Below the pieces are notes generated by a model. It was not told the DNA's origin, searched no databases, and worked only from the letters and a program-made list of their open reading frames with translations. Shown here in pieces: positions 24,490 through 33,528 of a DNA stretch of 64,000 nucleotides. A program made the position numbers and the translations under genes. Source of the DNA: DAOUAM01 sp034433305. Lineage in GTDB: Bacteria; Chloroflexota; Dehalococcoidia; Lucifugimonadales; DAOUAM01. The stretch is from contig DAOUAM010000087.1 of the NCBI GenBank assembly GCA_034433305.1, forward strand, positions 1 to 64,000. Direction: 5' to 3'. The number at the start of each line of letters is the position of its first letter. Position 1 is the stretch's first letter.

Positions 24490-25290
24490 TTAGCGGTGCT
24501 CGTGGAGCAGGTCGTGCAGCAGCACGCTCATGGGCAGGCCGTAGATGGTGGAAAGCTCTCGCTGGGTGAGCTTGTGGGGCGGGCCGTGGAACACGATAGT
24601 CCTGTTGATGCAGGCCACCGTGGTCGCCTCGTGCATTACCGCGCCAATGTCGTGGGACACCATGACGATGGTTATGCCATGCTGGTGGTTGAGTCGCCGC
24701 AGCAAGGCATAGAACTGCTCCTGTCCCGCCACGTCCACGCCAGCCACCGGCTCATCCAGCACCAGCATCTCCGGGTCCCTGACCAGCGCCCGGGCCACCA
24801 TGGCCCGCTGCTGCTGCCCCACCGACAGGCCGCCAATTCGCCTGCGCCTGAGTTCCGGGACACCCACCGTCTCCAGCGCTTTCAGCACCGCCGTCTTGCC
24901 GCTCCTGCGCCAGATGGACAGCGGATCGAAGCCACGGTACAGGCCCTGGGCCACTACCTCCTCGACGGTTGCCGGGAACTGGCCGCTCACTCCTTCCAGC
25001 GCCTGGGGCACGTAGCCCACCCGGTACCACTCATGGAAGTGGTGCGGCGGCCTGCCGAAGAGCCTGACGGAGCCACGCGTCGGTTGCAGCAGGCCCAGCG
25101 CCAGCTTGAGCAGCGTAGTCTTGCCGCTGCCGTTGGGGCCCAGGATGGCGACAAAGTCCCCGCGCTCCACGGAGAATGTCACGTCCTCGATCACCGGCGC
25201 GCCATCATAGGAGAACCAGGTGTGGTCGAACTCGAGACACGGCGCTGGCCTCTCCCCGTTTGTGTTGCTGCTGGTGGCCATCACTGACAC
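24490..25290 (-). CDS. znuC: Metal ABC transporter ATP-binding protein (ZnuC type)
   Basis: This 266-residue ABC ATPase has Walker A GPNGSGKTT, a Q-loop in GYVPQ, signature LSVGQQQRAMVARAL, Walker B MLVLDEP and the H-loop in MVSHD. The signature departs from LSGGQ by a Gly-to-Val change at the third position. It drives zinc or manganese import. Its start overlaps the end of the binding-protein gene by 10 bases, so translation is coupled. The C-terminal tail is His-rich (LLHDLLHEHR), which may sense or bind metal. Confidence 0.9.
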   Translation of the reverse strand: MSVMATSSNTNGERPAPCLEFDHTWFSYDGAPVIEDVTFSVERGDFVAILGPNGSGKTTLLKLALGLLQPTRGSVRLFGRPPHHFHEWYRVGYVPQALEGVSGQFPATVEEVVAQGLYRGFDPLSIWRRSGKTAVLKALETVGVPELRRRRIGGLSVGQQQRAMVARALVRDPEMLVLDEPVAGVDVAGQEQFYALLRRLNHQHGITIVMVSHDIGAVMHEATTVACINRTIVFHGPPHKLTQRELSTIYGLPMSVLLHDLLHEHR

Positions 25291-26222
25291 TCCAGGGCCG
25301 TCCTCAGGCCCGCAAGGTTGGCGTCCATAATGGAAAAGAAGTCATCGCCCCGCTGGGCCTCCTGGGGCGTCAGGCTCTCCAGCGGGTGCAGCGGCAGCAC
25401 CGTCGCACCCGTCTCCTGGGCCAGGGTCGAGGCCAGCCTTGGGCTGATTATCGGCTCCACCAGGATGTACCTGACGCCTGAGGCCCGCAGGGCGTCGGCC
25501 AGCGCGGCCAGGTCAGCCGGGGATGGCTCTGCCTCCGGGGACACGCCGCTGATGGCGACCTGCTCCAGGCCGTACCGCTGCGCCAGGTGGCCGAAGGCCG
25601 CATGGGAAGTGAAGAACCGGCGGTGGCGGCAGTGGGACAGCCCAGCCTTGAAGCGGCTGTCCAGTGCTTCTAGCTCAGCTTTCAGCGCGGCGGCGTTGGC
25701 ATCGAAAGTGCCGGCCATGCCAGGGCCGGCCTGGCGCAGGCCGGCAGCTATGGCGTCCACCAGGCCCATGGCCTTCACCGGGTCAAGCCAGACGTGGGGG
25801 TCCCGGCCTGCGTCCAGCACGACGGACTGGCTGGCCTCGACAATCACCCTGCCCTGGCGGCCCAGCGTCGCCAGGGCGCGGTCCATCCATGGCTCGAACC
25901 CCGCGCCATTGTAGATTATGAGGTCCGCCGAGTCCAGTTGGCGTATGTCGGCGGGCGCAGGCTCGAAGTCGTGGGCCTCCACCCCAGGGGCCACCAGGTT
26001 GACGACCTGGGCCGTGGGGCCGGAGACGCGCCTGGCAAAGTACTCCAGCGGGTACAGCGTTGTCACCACCCGCAGAGTGTCGCCGGGCGCAGGGGCGTCG
26101 CCGCTGGCGCCGGAGCAGCCCACCAGGAAGGCCAGGACTGGCAGCGCCAGGACGCTCGCCCAGATATTGATACTGAGTCTCAATTTACGGCACGAGGGCT
26201 TCACAGCGGTCTCCGTGGTCAT
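25281..26222 (-). CDS. znuA: Metal-binding lipoprotein of the ZnuA family
   Basis: This 313-residue lipoprotein has a basic start, a hydrophobic stretch and lipobox LVGC (Cys36). Three metal-ligand histidines of the cluster A-I family are visible: His84 (EAHDFEPAP), His143 (DPHVWLDP) and His207 (SHAAFGHLAQRY); an acidic fourth is likely near the C terminus. It lacks the long His-rich loop of many ZnuA proteins. It captures Zn2+ or Mn2+ outside the membrane. The start ATG at 26222 overlaps the fur stop as ATGA, so the much longer upstream reading frame is not used. Confidence 0.9.
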   Translation of the reverse strand: MTTETAVKPSCRKLRLSINIWASVLALPVLAFLVGCSGASGDAPAPGDTLRVVTTLYPLEYFARRVSGPTAQVVNLVAPGVEAHDFEPAPADIRQLDSADLIIYNGAGFEPWMDRALATLGRQGRVIVEASQSVVLDAGRDPHVWLDPVKAMGLVDAIAAGLRQAGPGMAGTFDANAAALKAELEALDSRFKAGLSHCRHRRFFTSHAAFGHLAQRYGLEQVAISGVSPEAEPSPADLAALADALRASGVRYILVEPIISPRLASTLAQETGATVLPLHPLESLTPQEAQRGDDFFSIMDANLAGLRTALECQ

Positions 26223-26683
26223 TGTGGGGGACTTCCGGACTCGCCCTTGTCCAGGCACTCCTGGCAGATAATGTAGAACTCCACGCGGTGCCCAACGATC
26301 TGGCCGGGGATGTCCTTTCGCATGGCGCGCAGCATGCGCTCGATGGTGGAGTCCCGGAACTCCCCCACGGTGCCGCACCTGACGCAGACCGTGTGATGGT
26401 GGTGTTCCACACGGGCGATGGCGTACTTGGGCGCGCCGTCGGGCAGGGACAGCTTGCACAGCACGCCGGCCTGAAGCAGGAGCTTGATGGTGCGGTACAC
26501 CGTGGCCCTGCCGACCCTGGGCAATTCGCTGGAGACCTCCTCCGCGCTGAATCCCTCCTGCTTCTTGTCCAGAATGGTTATGACGTCGCGGCGCGCGGGC
26601 GTAAGCCGATAGCCAAGGTCCTCCAGCGCGGCCAGCAGGTCTGGCCTCGAGGGCGTCTTTCTCTCTGTGATACCGGGTACCAT
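26219..26683 (-). CDS. Fur-family metal regulator (Zur-like)
   Basis: This 154-residue regulator has an N-terminal winged helix (GYRLTPARRDVITILDKK...RVGRATVYRTIKLLLQAG). A C-terminal metal and dimer domain carries HHHHTVCVRC and CQEC, the two CxxC pairs that hold structural zinc. It is first in an operon with znuA-znuC-znuB, which points to a zinc-sensing (Zur) or manganese-sensing role. I prefer the ATG at 26683. The upstream extension to 26737 has unbiased codons and overlaps a good promoter whose -10 is covered by a palindrome, consistent with autoregulation. Confidence 0.87.
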   Translation of the reverse strand: MVPGITERKTPSRPDLLAALEDLGYRLTPARRDVITILDKKQEGFSAEEVSSELPRVGRATVYRTIKLLLQAGVLCKLSLPDGAPKYAIARVEHHHHTVCVRCGTVGEFRDSTIERMLRAMRKDIPGQIVGHRVEFYIICQECLDKGESGSPPQ

Positions 26684-26722
26684 AGCCAGTAGCGACTCGG
26701 GACATGCTTTCAGCCAGTTTGC

Positions 26723-26756
26723 GATACAGCGTATCATCTAGCGCCTGGTGTGTCAA
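26723..26756 (-). promoter_or_regulatory. Promoter and operator of the fur-znuACB operon
   Basis: On the minus strand TTGACA (26751-26756), a 17-base spacer and TACGCT (26728-26733) form a strong promoter. The inverted repeat GATAC-AGC-GTATC (26723-26735) covers the -10. A metal-loaded Fur-family dimer bound here would block the operon. Operator function is inferred from position. Confidence 0.65.
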
Positions 26757-26765
26757 TCCGTCCAA

Positions 26766-26794
26766 TTGAGCCGGCAGGGGTGCCATGCTAAAAT
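26766..26794 (+). promoter_or_regulatory. Promoter of gltX
   Basis: TTGAGC (26766-26771), a 17-base spacer and TAAAAT (26789-26794) precede the gltX start; GGGAGG is the ribosome binding site. It is divergent from the fur promoter, 10 bases apart. Confidence 0.6.
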
Positions 26795-26817
26795 GCCCTG
26801 GGAGGTAGCAAGCGAGA

Positions 26818-28308
26818 ATGGCCGAGCAGGTGAGAGTAAGGTACGCGCCCAGCCCCACGGGGGAGCCGCACGTGGGCAACATCAGGACGGCCATATTCAA
26901 CTGGCTCTTCGCCAGGCACCAGGGCGGCGCTTTCATCGTCCGCATCGAGGATACGGACCAGGCCCGCAAGGTGGAGGGCGCCACTGAGATGCTGCTGGAC
27001 GCCCTGCGCTGGCTGGGGCTGGACTGGGACGAGGGGCCGGACATCGGCGGCCCTTGTGGCCCTTACGTGCAGTCGGAGCGGCTTGGCCTGTACCACCGCG
27101 TGGCCCAGGAACTGATAGACCTGGGCGCCGCCTACCGCTGCTACTGCTCGCCCGAGAGGCTGGAGCAGATGCGCCAGGAGCAGGCGCGGCTCAAGCAGCC
27201 GCCCGGCTACGACCGCCGCTGCCGCTACCTGACCGATGCCCAGCGCCATGAGCTGGAGGCCCAGGGCATGCCCTCGGTCATCCGGTTCAAGATGCCCACC
27301 GATGGCACTACCGTGGTCAGGGACGTCATCAGGGGCGAGGTGTCCTTCGAGAACCGCCTCATAGATGACTTTGTGGTCATCAAGTCCGACGGCTTCCCCA
27401 CCTACCACCTGGCCGCGCTGGTGGACGACCACTACATGGGCATAACCCACGTGATGCGGGCCGAGGAGTGGCTGCCCAGCACGCCGCGCCATCTCCAGAT
27501 GTACAGGGTGCTGGGCTGGGAGCCGCCCCAGTTCGCCCACCTGCCCATCATCCTGGCGCCCGACAGGTCCAAGCTCAGCAAGCGGCATGGCGCCACCTCT
27601 ATCCTGGAGTACCGCCGCATGGGGTACCTGCCCCAGGCCATGCTCAACTTCCTGGCCCTGCTGGGCTGGTCCCTGGACGACAAAACGGAGATCATCTCCA
27701 GGGAAGACCTGGTCAGGCACTTCTCCCTGGAACGCGTGGGCAAGGCGGGCGCCATTTTCAACGTCGAGAAGCTCAACTGGATGAATGGCCAGTACATACG
27801 GAAGATGGACCAGCAGGCGCTGGCCGACGCCCTGCTGGACTACTGGCGTAGCTTCCCGCCTCCAGAGATACCTCGGCTGCCAGACCGGGACTACCTGGCC
27901 CGCATCGTGCCGCTCATCCAGGAGCGCATGAAGACGCTGGCCGACGCCGCTCAGCTCGTGCCCTTCTTCTTCAAGGACAGGCTGGAGTACGACACGGCTG
28001 AGCTTGTGCAGAAGGGCATGGACACCGAGGGCACCAGGCGGGCGCTGGAATTGGCGCTGTCACGCCTCGCCGGACTGGACGCCTTCGATGCCCAGACCAT
28101 CGAGCCAAGCCTGCGGGCGCTGACCGAGGAGCTGGGCATGAAGCCCGGGCAGTTGTTCGGGGCGCTGCGCGTCGCGACCACGGGGCTGAAGGTGGCCCCT
28201 CCCTTGTTCCAGACCATGGAGGTGCTGGGCAGAGAGCGTACTCTTGCCGCCATCGAGGAGGCCATCGCCAGGCTTCAGGGAGAGAGAAGCGTATTGACGG
28301 GACTTTAA
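26818..28308 (+). CDS. gltX: Glutamate--tRNA ligase
   Basis: This 496-residue class I aminoacyl-tRNA synthetase has the HIGH-type motif PTGEPHVGN and the KMSKS-type motif KLSKRHG, followed by the helical anticodon-binding domain. It charges tRNA-Glu in the cytosol. If no GlnRS exists, it would also misacylate tRNA-Gln for the GatCAB pathway. The zinc-binding region YCYCSPE is partly kept (CYCS). Its last codons contain the -35 element of the next operon's promoter. Confidence 0.95.
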   Translation: MAEQVRVRYAPSPTGEPHVGNIRTAIFNWLFARHQGGAFIVRIEDTDQARKVEGATEMLLDALRWLGLDWDEGPDIGGPCGPYVQSERLGLYHRVAQELIDLGAAYRCYCSPERLEQMRQEQARLKQPPGYDRRCRYLTDAQRHELEAQGMPSVIRFKMPTDGTTVVRDVIRGEVSFENRLIDDFVVIKSDGFPTYHLAALVDDHYMGITHVMRAEEWLPSTPRHLQMYRVLGWEPPQFAHLPIILAPDRSKLSKRHGATSILEYRRMGYLPQAMLNFLALLGWSLDDKTEIISREDLVRHFSLERVGKAGAIFNVEKLNWMNGQYIRKMDQQALADALLDYWRSFPPPEIPRLPDRDYLARIVPLIQERMKTLADAAQLVPFFFKDRLEYDTAELVQKGMDTEGTRRALELALSRLAGLDAFDAQTIEPSLRALTEELGMKPGQLFGALRVATTGLKVAPPLFQTMEVLGRERTLAAIEEAIARLQGERSVLTGL

Positions 28309-28322
28309 TGGCCGTATATAAT
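28294..28322 (+). promoter_or_regulatory. Promoter of the dipeptide-type ABC operon
   Basis: TTGACG (28294-28299), exactly 17 bases, then TATAAT (28317-28322): a near-consensus vegetative promoter. The -35 lies inside the last codons of gltX. Transcription would begin near 28330 and run at once into the hairpin at 28345. Confidence 0.75.
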
Positions 28323-28344
28323 CCCTCTATCTTCCATTGAGGGT

Positions 28345-28382
28345 GCCTGCGACGCACTGGGGCTGCGCGCAGGCGTTTTATT
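28345..28382 (+). terminator. Intrinsic terminator/attenuator in the ABC operon leader
   Basis: GCCTGCG (28345-28351) pairs with CGCAGGC (28368-28374). The loop holds a further 4-bp pairing (CGCA/TGCG), and TTTTATT follows. It looks like a strong intrinsic terminator. It sits after the gltX stop but also downstream of the promoter at 28294, so it can end gltX transcripts and also attenuate the ABC operon. Confidence 0.65.
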
Positions 28383-28396
28383 ATGTCCCGGCGCTG

Positions 28397-29365
28397 GTGA
28401 AAGCAGCCTTGCATAAGTTCATATTGCGACGTTTTGGCTTCCTGCTCCTGTCGCTGTTCGGCGCGACAGCGGTGGTGTTCGCCATGTCCCGCATGACGGG
28501 CGACCCCATCCTCCTGTACGCCAAGCCGGGAGGCTACGGCCTGACGGCGGAGCAGGAAGCGGCCATCCGGCAGAAGCTGGGCCTGGACCGGCCCCTGGTG
28601 GTCCAGTACTTCATGTGGCTGGGCAATGTCCTTCGTGGTGACCTGGGCAGGACTATCCTGGACGAGCGCAAGGTCACCGACATCATCAAGTAGAAGTGGG
28701 GCAATACCCTGCAACTGGCCCTGGCGGCGGGACTGTACTCCATCCTGGTGGGCGTCCCCATGGGCGTGATTTCGGCGGTCAAGCGGGGCACGCTCCTGGA
28801 CTACATGGCCCGGACTTTCGCCCTTTTCGGCATCGCCATGCCCGCCTTCTGGATAGGGCTCATGGGTATCTTCCTGTTTGCCGTCAAGTGGGACCTGCTG
28901 CCCAGCGGCACCAAGTACAGCTACCCTGCCTTTCCCCTTAGCTGGTCCAACATCAAGTACTTCATCATGCCGGCCGTGGTGCTGGGCTGGTACCCGGCCG
29001 CGGGCTTCATGCGCATAACCCGCTCGGCCATGCTGGAGGTGCTGGACTCGGAGTACATCAAGCTGGCCCGGGCCAAGGGAGTGCGCAGCACCGTCGTGGT
29101 GTGGAAGCACGCCTTCAGGAATGCCATCATCCCGCCGCTCACCCTCATAGCACTGACACTGGCCGGCTTCGTCACGGGCGCCGTGGTGGTGGAGCAGGTG
29201 TTTGCCTGGCCGGGGCTGGGCTCTACCGCCGTGCTGGCTGTCTTCGATAACGACTTCCCGGTACTGACAGCCATCACTCTCATATTTGCGGCCCTCTTTG
29301 CGGGGGCCAATTTCATCGCTGACATAGCCTACGCGTACCTGGACCCACGGATACGCTACGGATAG
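28397..29365 (+). pseudogene. Dipeptide/oligopeptide ABC transporter permease (DppB type) with in-frame TAG
   Basis: The frame encodes a DppB-type permease of about 322 residues, but it is interrupted by TAG at 28691-28693, in the segment ...KVTDIIK-stop-KWGNTLQLALAAG. The same frame continues intact to 29365 with the EAA-loop region (YIKLARAKGVRSTVVVWKHAFRNAI) and no other lesion. A single base change from CAG, AAG or GAG would explain the stop. The GTG at 28397 is the likeliest start, because the upstream ATG at 28337 would place the terminator hairpin inside the coding region. Without readthrough only the first span and extracytoplasmic domain would be made. It could be a recent nonsense mutation, a sequence error, or recoding. 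Confidence 0.75.
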
Positions 29366-29367
29366 AG

Positions 29368-30294
29368 ATGGGGAAAATGGCCTCAACACAGGTGCGCGTG
29401 CCGCTTCCAGTAGCGCGACGTTACTCGGTCATACAGCGGGTGTGGCGGTTCAACACCAGGTGGCCGGTGCTTCCCGGCGTGATGCTGGTGGCCCTGGTGG
29501 CTATGGCCGTATTCGCGCCCTGGGTGGCGCCCTTCGACCCCACCGAGACTGACATCGTGGCCCGCAACGCGCCGCCCATATGGTACACCGACTGGTACGA
29601 GGGCCACCCCAACGTGCAGCGGCACCTGCTGGGCACTGACTATGTGGGCAGGGACATCTTCAGCCGCATTGTCTTTGGCGCCAGGATATCGCTGACCGTC
29701 TCGGCCATTGCCATTGTCTCGGGCATGCTGGTGGGCAGCGCCCTGGGCATCGTATCCGGCTACTTCGGCGGCCTGGTGGACGAGGTCATTACCCGCGTGG
29801 TGGATATCTGGCTGGCGCTGCCCTTCATCCTGGTAGCCATGGTGGCCGCCGTGGTGTTCCAGGGCGGCGTCGTGGTGGTCCTGGGCCTGCTGGCGCTGCT
29901 GGCGTGGTCTGTCTTTGTCCGCAACGTCCGCGCCGAGGTGCTGTCCCTCAAGACTCGCGACTACGTCTCCCTGGCCAGGGTAGCCGGAGCCTCCACCTGG
30001 CGCATCATGCTCAAGCACATACTCCCCGGCGTGGTAAACACCATCGTGGTCATCGCCACTCTGCGCGTGGGCCAGCTTATCCTGGCCGAGGCAACCCTCA
30101 GCTACCTCGGCGCCGGCATCCCCTCGCCCACGCCCGCCTGGGGCCTGATGGTGGCTGAGGGCAGGGAGTACCTGCGCACGGCCTGGTGGGCATCTCTGTT
30201 CCCTGGCGCGGCCATCTTCGTCCTGGTCATGGCGCTGAACTTCCTGGGCGACTGGTTCCGCGACAGGATAGACCCAAGGCTGCGTCAACTCTAG
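29368..30294 (+). CDS. Dipeptide/oligopeptide ABC transporter permease (DppC type)
   Basis: This 308-residue permease has a cytosolic N-terminal tail, a first span (PVLPGVMLVALVAMAVFAPWVAPFDPT), the LGTDYVGRDIFSRIVFGARISL signature of DppC-type proteins, and an EAA loop (DYVSLARVAGASTWRIMLKHILPG). It would pair with the DppB-type subunit. It begins 3 bases after that gene's final stop. Genes for the two ATPases are not in this operon, so they must be elsewhere or shared. Confidence 0.88.
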   Translation: MGKMASTQVRVPLPVARRYSVIQRVWRFNTRWPVLPGVMLVALVAMAVFAPWVAPFDPTETDIVARNAPPIWYTDWYEGHPNVQRHLLGTDYVGRDIFSRIVFGARISLTVSAIAIVSGMLVGSALGIVSGYFGGLVDEVITRVVDIWLALPFILVAMVAAVVFQGGVVVVLGLLALLAWSVFVRNVRAEVLSLKTRDYVSLARVAGASTWRIMLKHILPGVVNTIVVIATLRVGQLILAEATLSYLGAGIPSPTPAWGLMVAEGREYLRTAWWASLFPGAAIFVLVMALNFLGDWFRDRIDPRLRQL

Positions 30295-30361
30295 GCCCCG
30301 GTTGCAGCCCCGGGGCAGACTGGAAGCATCGTCGAGAATCTCAAGTCAACGGGAGGAGTGT

Positions 30362-32181
30362 ATGTCAAGGTCATGGAAGGCGCCGGCCGCTCTGGTGTGG
30401 TCGGCGGCCCTCATCGCAGCCCTTGTCGCTGTCGCCTGTGCTTCAAGCGAGGAGCCCCCTCCGGCCACGCAGCCGACGGCCACAGCGCGCCCGGCGCAGA
30501 CCACGGCGACGCCGTCCCAGCAGGCTTCGCCGGCGGTGGTTGCCTCTCCCACACAGGCGGCCGCCGGTGAGCTGCCGGCACCCAAGGCGCCCGCAGGCAC
30601 CATCGTCATGGCGTGGAACAACATCGCGCCTGGCCCGGGCATCAACTCGGCCCAGGCCCCGGAGATCATGATGGGGTGGGGTGTCACCGAGCTTTTTTCC
30701 GCCAGTCCAAGGACAATCCGGCCACGCCGTGGCTAGCCACGGGCTACCAGTTGTCGCCCGACCTGAAGAAGGTCACCGTGACCTTCCGTGAGGGAGTCCA
30801 GTTCCACAAGGGCTACGGTGAGCTTACCGCCGCCGACGTGGCCTGGAGCCTCAACGACACCAACGCGACCACCAACCCCCAGAGCATCCACGGCCAGGCG
30901 GGCGACTACGCCGCGCTGTTTGGCGAGGCCAGGGCGCTGGACAAGACCACCCTGGAGATACCCATCGCCACCTGGGACGTGCGCTTCGCCAGCTACTTCA
31001 TGAACCAGGCGGGCGACGGCTTCGGCATCTTCAGCAAGAAGGCCTTCGACGAGAAGGGCGTGGAATGGATGCGCGAGAACGTGGTGGCCACCGGCCCCTT
31101 CGAGGTACAGGAGTGGCGCCGTGGCGACAGGGTGGTGCTCAAGGCCTTCCAAGACCACTGGGAAAAGGTCCCCCAGGTCAACGAGCTACGCATCATCCAG
31201 GTGCCCGAGACGCAGTCCCGCGTCGCCATGACCCTGACTGGCGAGGCTGATATCAGCTACCTGCCCACCAAGGACCTGGTCGAGGTGACCAAGGCGGGCT
31301 TCGTGGTCAGCGGTACTGGACGCTCCTGGCACGTTGCCATACCCATGGCCGGCAACTACTGGGAGACCAAGCACGTCATCAGCGGGAACCCCCTGGATAC
31401 CTCGGGCATCTTTGTCAACAACATTCCGTGGATAGGCAACCCCAAGAACGAGCAGGACATGGAGCAGGCCAGGAAGGTGCGCTGGGCGCTGGCCATGGCC
31501 ATTGACCGCGAGACCATCGCCAGGGAGAGCTTCGCCGGCGTGGCGACGCCCCTGTACATCGGTAGCTTCTTCCCCAGCGATCCCCACTGGAACGACAAGT
31601 GGAAGGTCCCCTACGACCCCGCCGGCGCGGAGAAGCTGCTGGACGAGGCCGGGTTCCCCAAGGGAAACAACGGCATGCGCTTCTCCATGCCGCTCTTTGG
31701 CCAGACCAACAACCAGCTCTTCTTCGAGGTCTCGGAGATAGTGGCCGGGTACTGGCGCAAGATCGGCGTGGACACCAGCGTGCTGCACTTCGACTATTCG
31801 GTGTTCCGGCCCGGAATGGTGCAGCGGGCCAACACCACGCCGCCAGTCATGACCTGCCGCCAGAACAACGGCGGCGCGCCCTGGGACTGGCCCAGGATGG
31901 AGGAGTACACCAGCATCACCCGTGGCGGCTTCGGCTGCGCCATGGAGATTCCCTTCGTGGCCGAGGTCTACCTCAAGACCAGCAAGGAAGTGGACGAGCA
32001 GAAGCGCCTTGAGCTGAACACCCAGCTCGCAGACTACTCCTACCACTGGATGCTGGAGCCGGGCGTAGTCTCGGTGCCCGATGCGGTGGTGTACAACCCC
32101 AAGTCCATCAAGTCCTGGGAGATGCGGCCTGGCATTTTCCTGGTGGTGAACTCGCCGGAGAACATTGTCCTGGCCCGCTAG
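30362..32181 (+). pseudogene. ABC transporter substrate-binding lipoprotein (family 5) with a frameshift at T6
   Basis: A lipoprotein signal with lipobox AVAC starts at 30362 behind GGGAGGAG. A Thr/Pro/Ala-rich linker follows, then a family 5 peptide/nickel-type binding domain. At a run of six T (30692-30697) the frame breaks: the in-phase frame stops at 30736, while the -1 frame carries the rest (FFRQSKDNPATPWLATGYQL...) to 32181. One more T, or a -1 ribosomal slip, restores a protein of about 606 residues. The rest is intact and well conserved in style. With the TAG in the first permease, this is the second lesion in one operon. Confidence 0.75.
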
Positions 32182-32203
32182 CAGGCATCACCTGACTCAA
32201 GTC

Positions 32204-32241
32204 GAGGAGGCGCCCTGCAAAGCGGCGCCTCCTCATCTTTT
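32204..32241 (+). terminator. Intrinsic terminator of the ABC operon
   Basis: A perfect 11-bp stem GAGGAGGCGCC/GGCGCCTCCTC (32204-32214, 32224-32234, 9-base loop) is followed by ATCTTTT, 22 bases after the binding-protein stop. Confidence 0.85.
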
Positions 32242-32278
32242 GGCACTGCATGACAGCATTTTCCCCCAGGGAGGTACT

Positions 32279-33451
32279 ATGGCTAAACGGCTTCGCGCGC
32301 TGGTCCTGGGTTCGGGCTTCGCGGGCCAGGGCCACGCCCTGGCGCTGCGCGACTGCGGCGTCGAGGTGGCCGCCATGGCCAGCCGTACCCAGGAGGTGGT
32401 CCAGAGAGTTGCTTCCAGCCTGGGCATACCGGTAGCCACCACCGACTGGCGCGGCGCGCTGCGCCAGGTCAGCCCTGACATGGTGGCGGTGGGTACTCCC
32501 GGCGGCACGCACCTGGAAATGGTCAGTTCCGCCCTGGACGCCGGCTGCCACGTCTTCTGCGACAAGCCCCTGGCTACCACGGCCCAGGAGGCCAGGCAGC
32601 TTTACGTGAAGGCCCGGGCAGCGGGCGTCAAGACGGCCTACGCCGCCTCCTTCATGTACCAGCCAGCGGCGCTGCTGGCCAGGGAGCTGGTCAGGGATAA
32701 CACCATCGGCCAGGTGTACGAGGTCGAGTGCGTGTCCCACTACAACCTGCCGGCGCTGATGCCCTTTGGCTGGCCCCATCGGCTGGCGACGGGCGGCGGT
32801 AGACTGAACAACAACTTCACCCACAAGCTGGCTATCGTGCTCCATGTCACGGGAGGCGTGGTACTGGCTGCGGCGGGCGAGACGCGCAATGACATGAAGC
32901 GAGCGCCCGTTGGCCCCCACGTCCACGACTTCAGGCAGCTGCGCGCCCAGGCCCTGTCGTCCCAGGAGGCCGCCGGCGCCCAGTGGCGCGAGGTGGACTC
33001 GGACTGGTCCTATACGGTGCTGGCCAGGATAGGCGCGCCCGGGACTGACTACCGCGATGGCATTTCGGCCCTGTTCAAGCACTCGGGCCTGCGGGCCGGC
33101 AACCTGGAGGACTACGTGGCCTTCTACGGCGCGGAGGGCACCATCCACATCAAGGGGGCCTACGCCCAGGGGCCGCTGCGCCTGTGGCGCGGCAAGGAGT
33201 GGGAGGAAGTGCCGGTGCCCAGGCGCATCCTTGAGTCGCTGCCGGCCATTGCTGACGATACTCAACGCAACTGGACGCAGCTTGCCCGCGACTTCGTGGC
33301 CGATATACGGGGCGAGGGGTACCGTGGCTACCTCACTTTCAAGGAAGGCTGGCTATTCCAGGAAATCATTGACATTGCCCGGGCCGCCGCAGGCTGGACT
33401 CCCCTGCCGCTGGACGCCTGCTGGCCCGAGGCTTCCAGCCCTACAGGTTGA
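32279..33451 (+). CDS. Gfo/Idh/MocA family oxidoreductase
   Basis: This 390-residue protein has an N-terminal Rossmann domain (LVLGSGFAGQGHALAL), the family motif CDKPLA in place of EKP, and a C-terminal alpha/beta substrate domain including GGGRLNNNFTHKL. It should oxidise or reduce a sugar, inositol or related compound with NAD(P). The start at 32279 follows GGGAGG. It stands alone between the ABC operon terminator and the YqeY gene. The proximity to a transporter suggests, but does not prove, a shared substrate. Confidence 0.85.
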   Translation: MAKRLRALVLGSGFAGQGHALALRDCGVEVAAMASRTQEVVQRVASSLGIPVATTDWRGALRQVSPDMVAVGTPGGTHLEMVSSALDAGCHVFCDKPLATTAQEARQLYVKARAAGVKTAYAASFMYQPAALLARELVRDNTIGQVYEVECVSHYNLPALMPFGWPHRLATGGGRLNNNFTHKLAIVLHVTGGVVLAAAGETRNDMKRAPVGPHVHDFRQLRAQALSSQEAAGAQWREVDSDWSYTVLARIGAPGTDYRDGISALFKHSGLRAGNLEDYVAFYGAEGTIHIKGAYAQGPLRLWRGKEWEEVPVPRRILESLPAIADDTQRNWTQLARDFVADIRGEGYRGYLTFKEGWLFQEIIDIARAAAGWTPLPLDACWPEASSPTG

Positions 33452-33528
33452 CATGCCCCTGGGGGCTATCTATACTTCGTCCGTGGGACGGCGAGGCCAG
33501 GCCTTCAGACTCATCGAGAGGCGCTGAA

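Noticed and set aside
26223..27044. N-terminal extension of the ZnuA-like reading frame (open back to 27044)
   Set aside because: It runs antisense through fur and gltX with random composition. The lipoprotein signal and ATGA overlap place the start at 26222.
28691..28693. Pyrrolysine at the TAG codon
   Set aside because: Many genes in the window end in TAG, no pyl genes are visible, and transporter permeases are not known Pyl proteins; left as a general recoding possibility only.
27971..29389. 472-residue minus-strand frame opposite gltX and the permeases
   Set aside because: It is a shadow of well-recognised genes on the plus strand and lacks any domain; high GC keeps antisense frames open.
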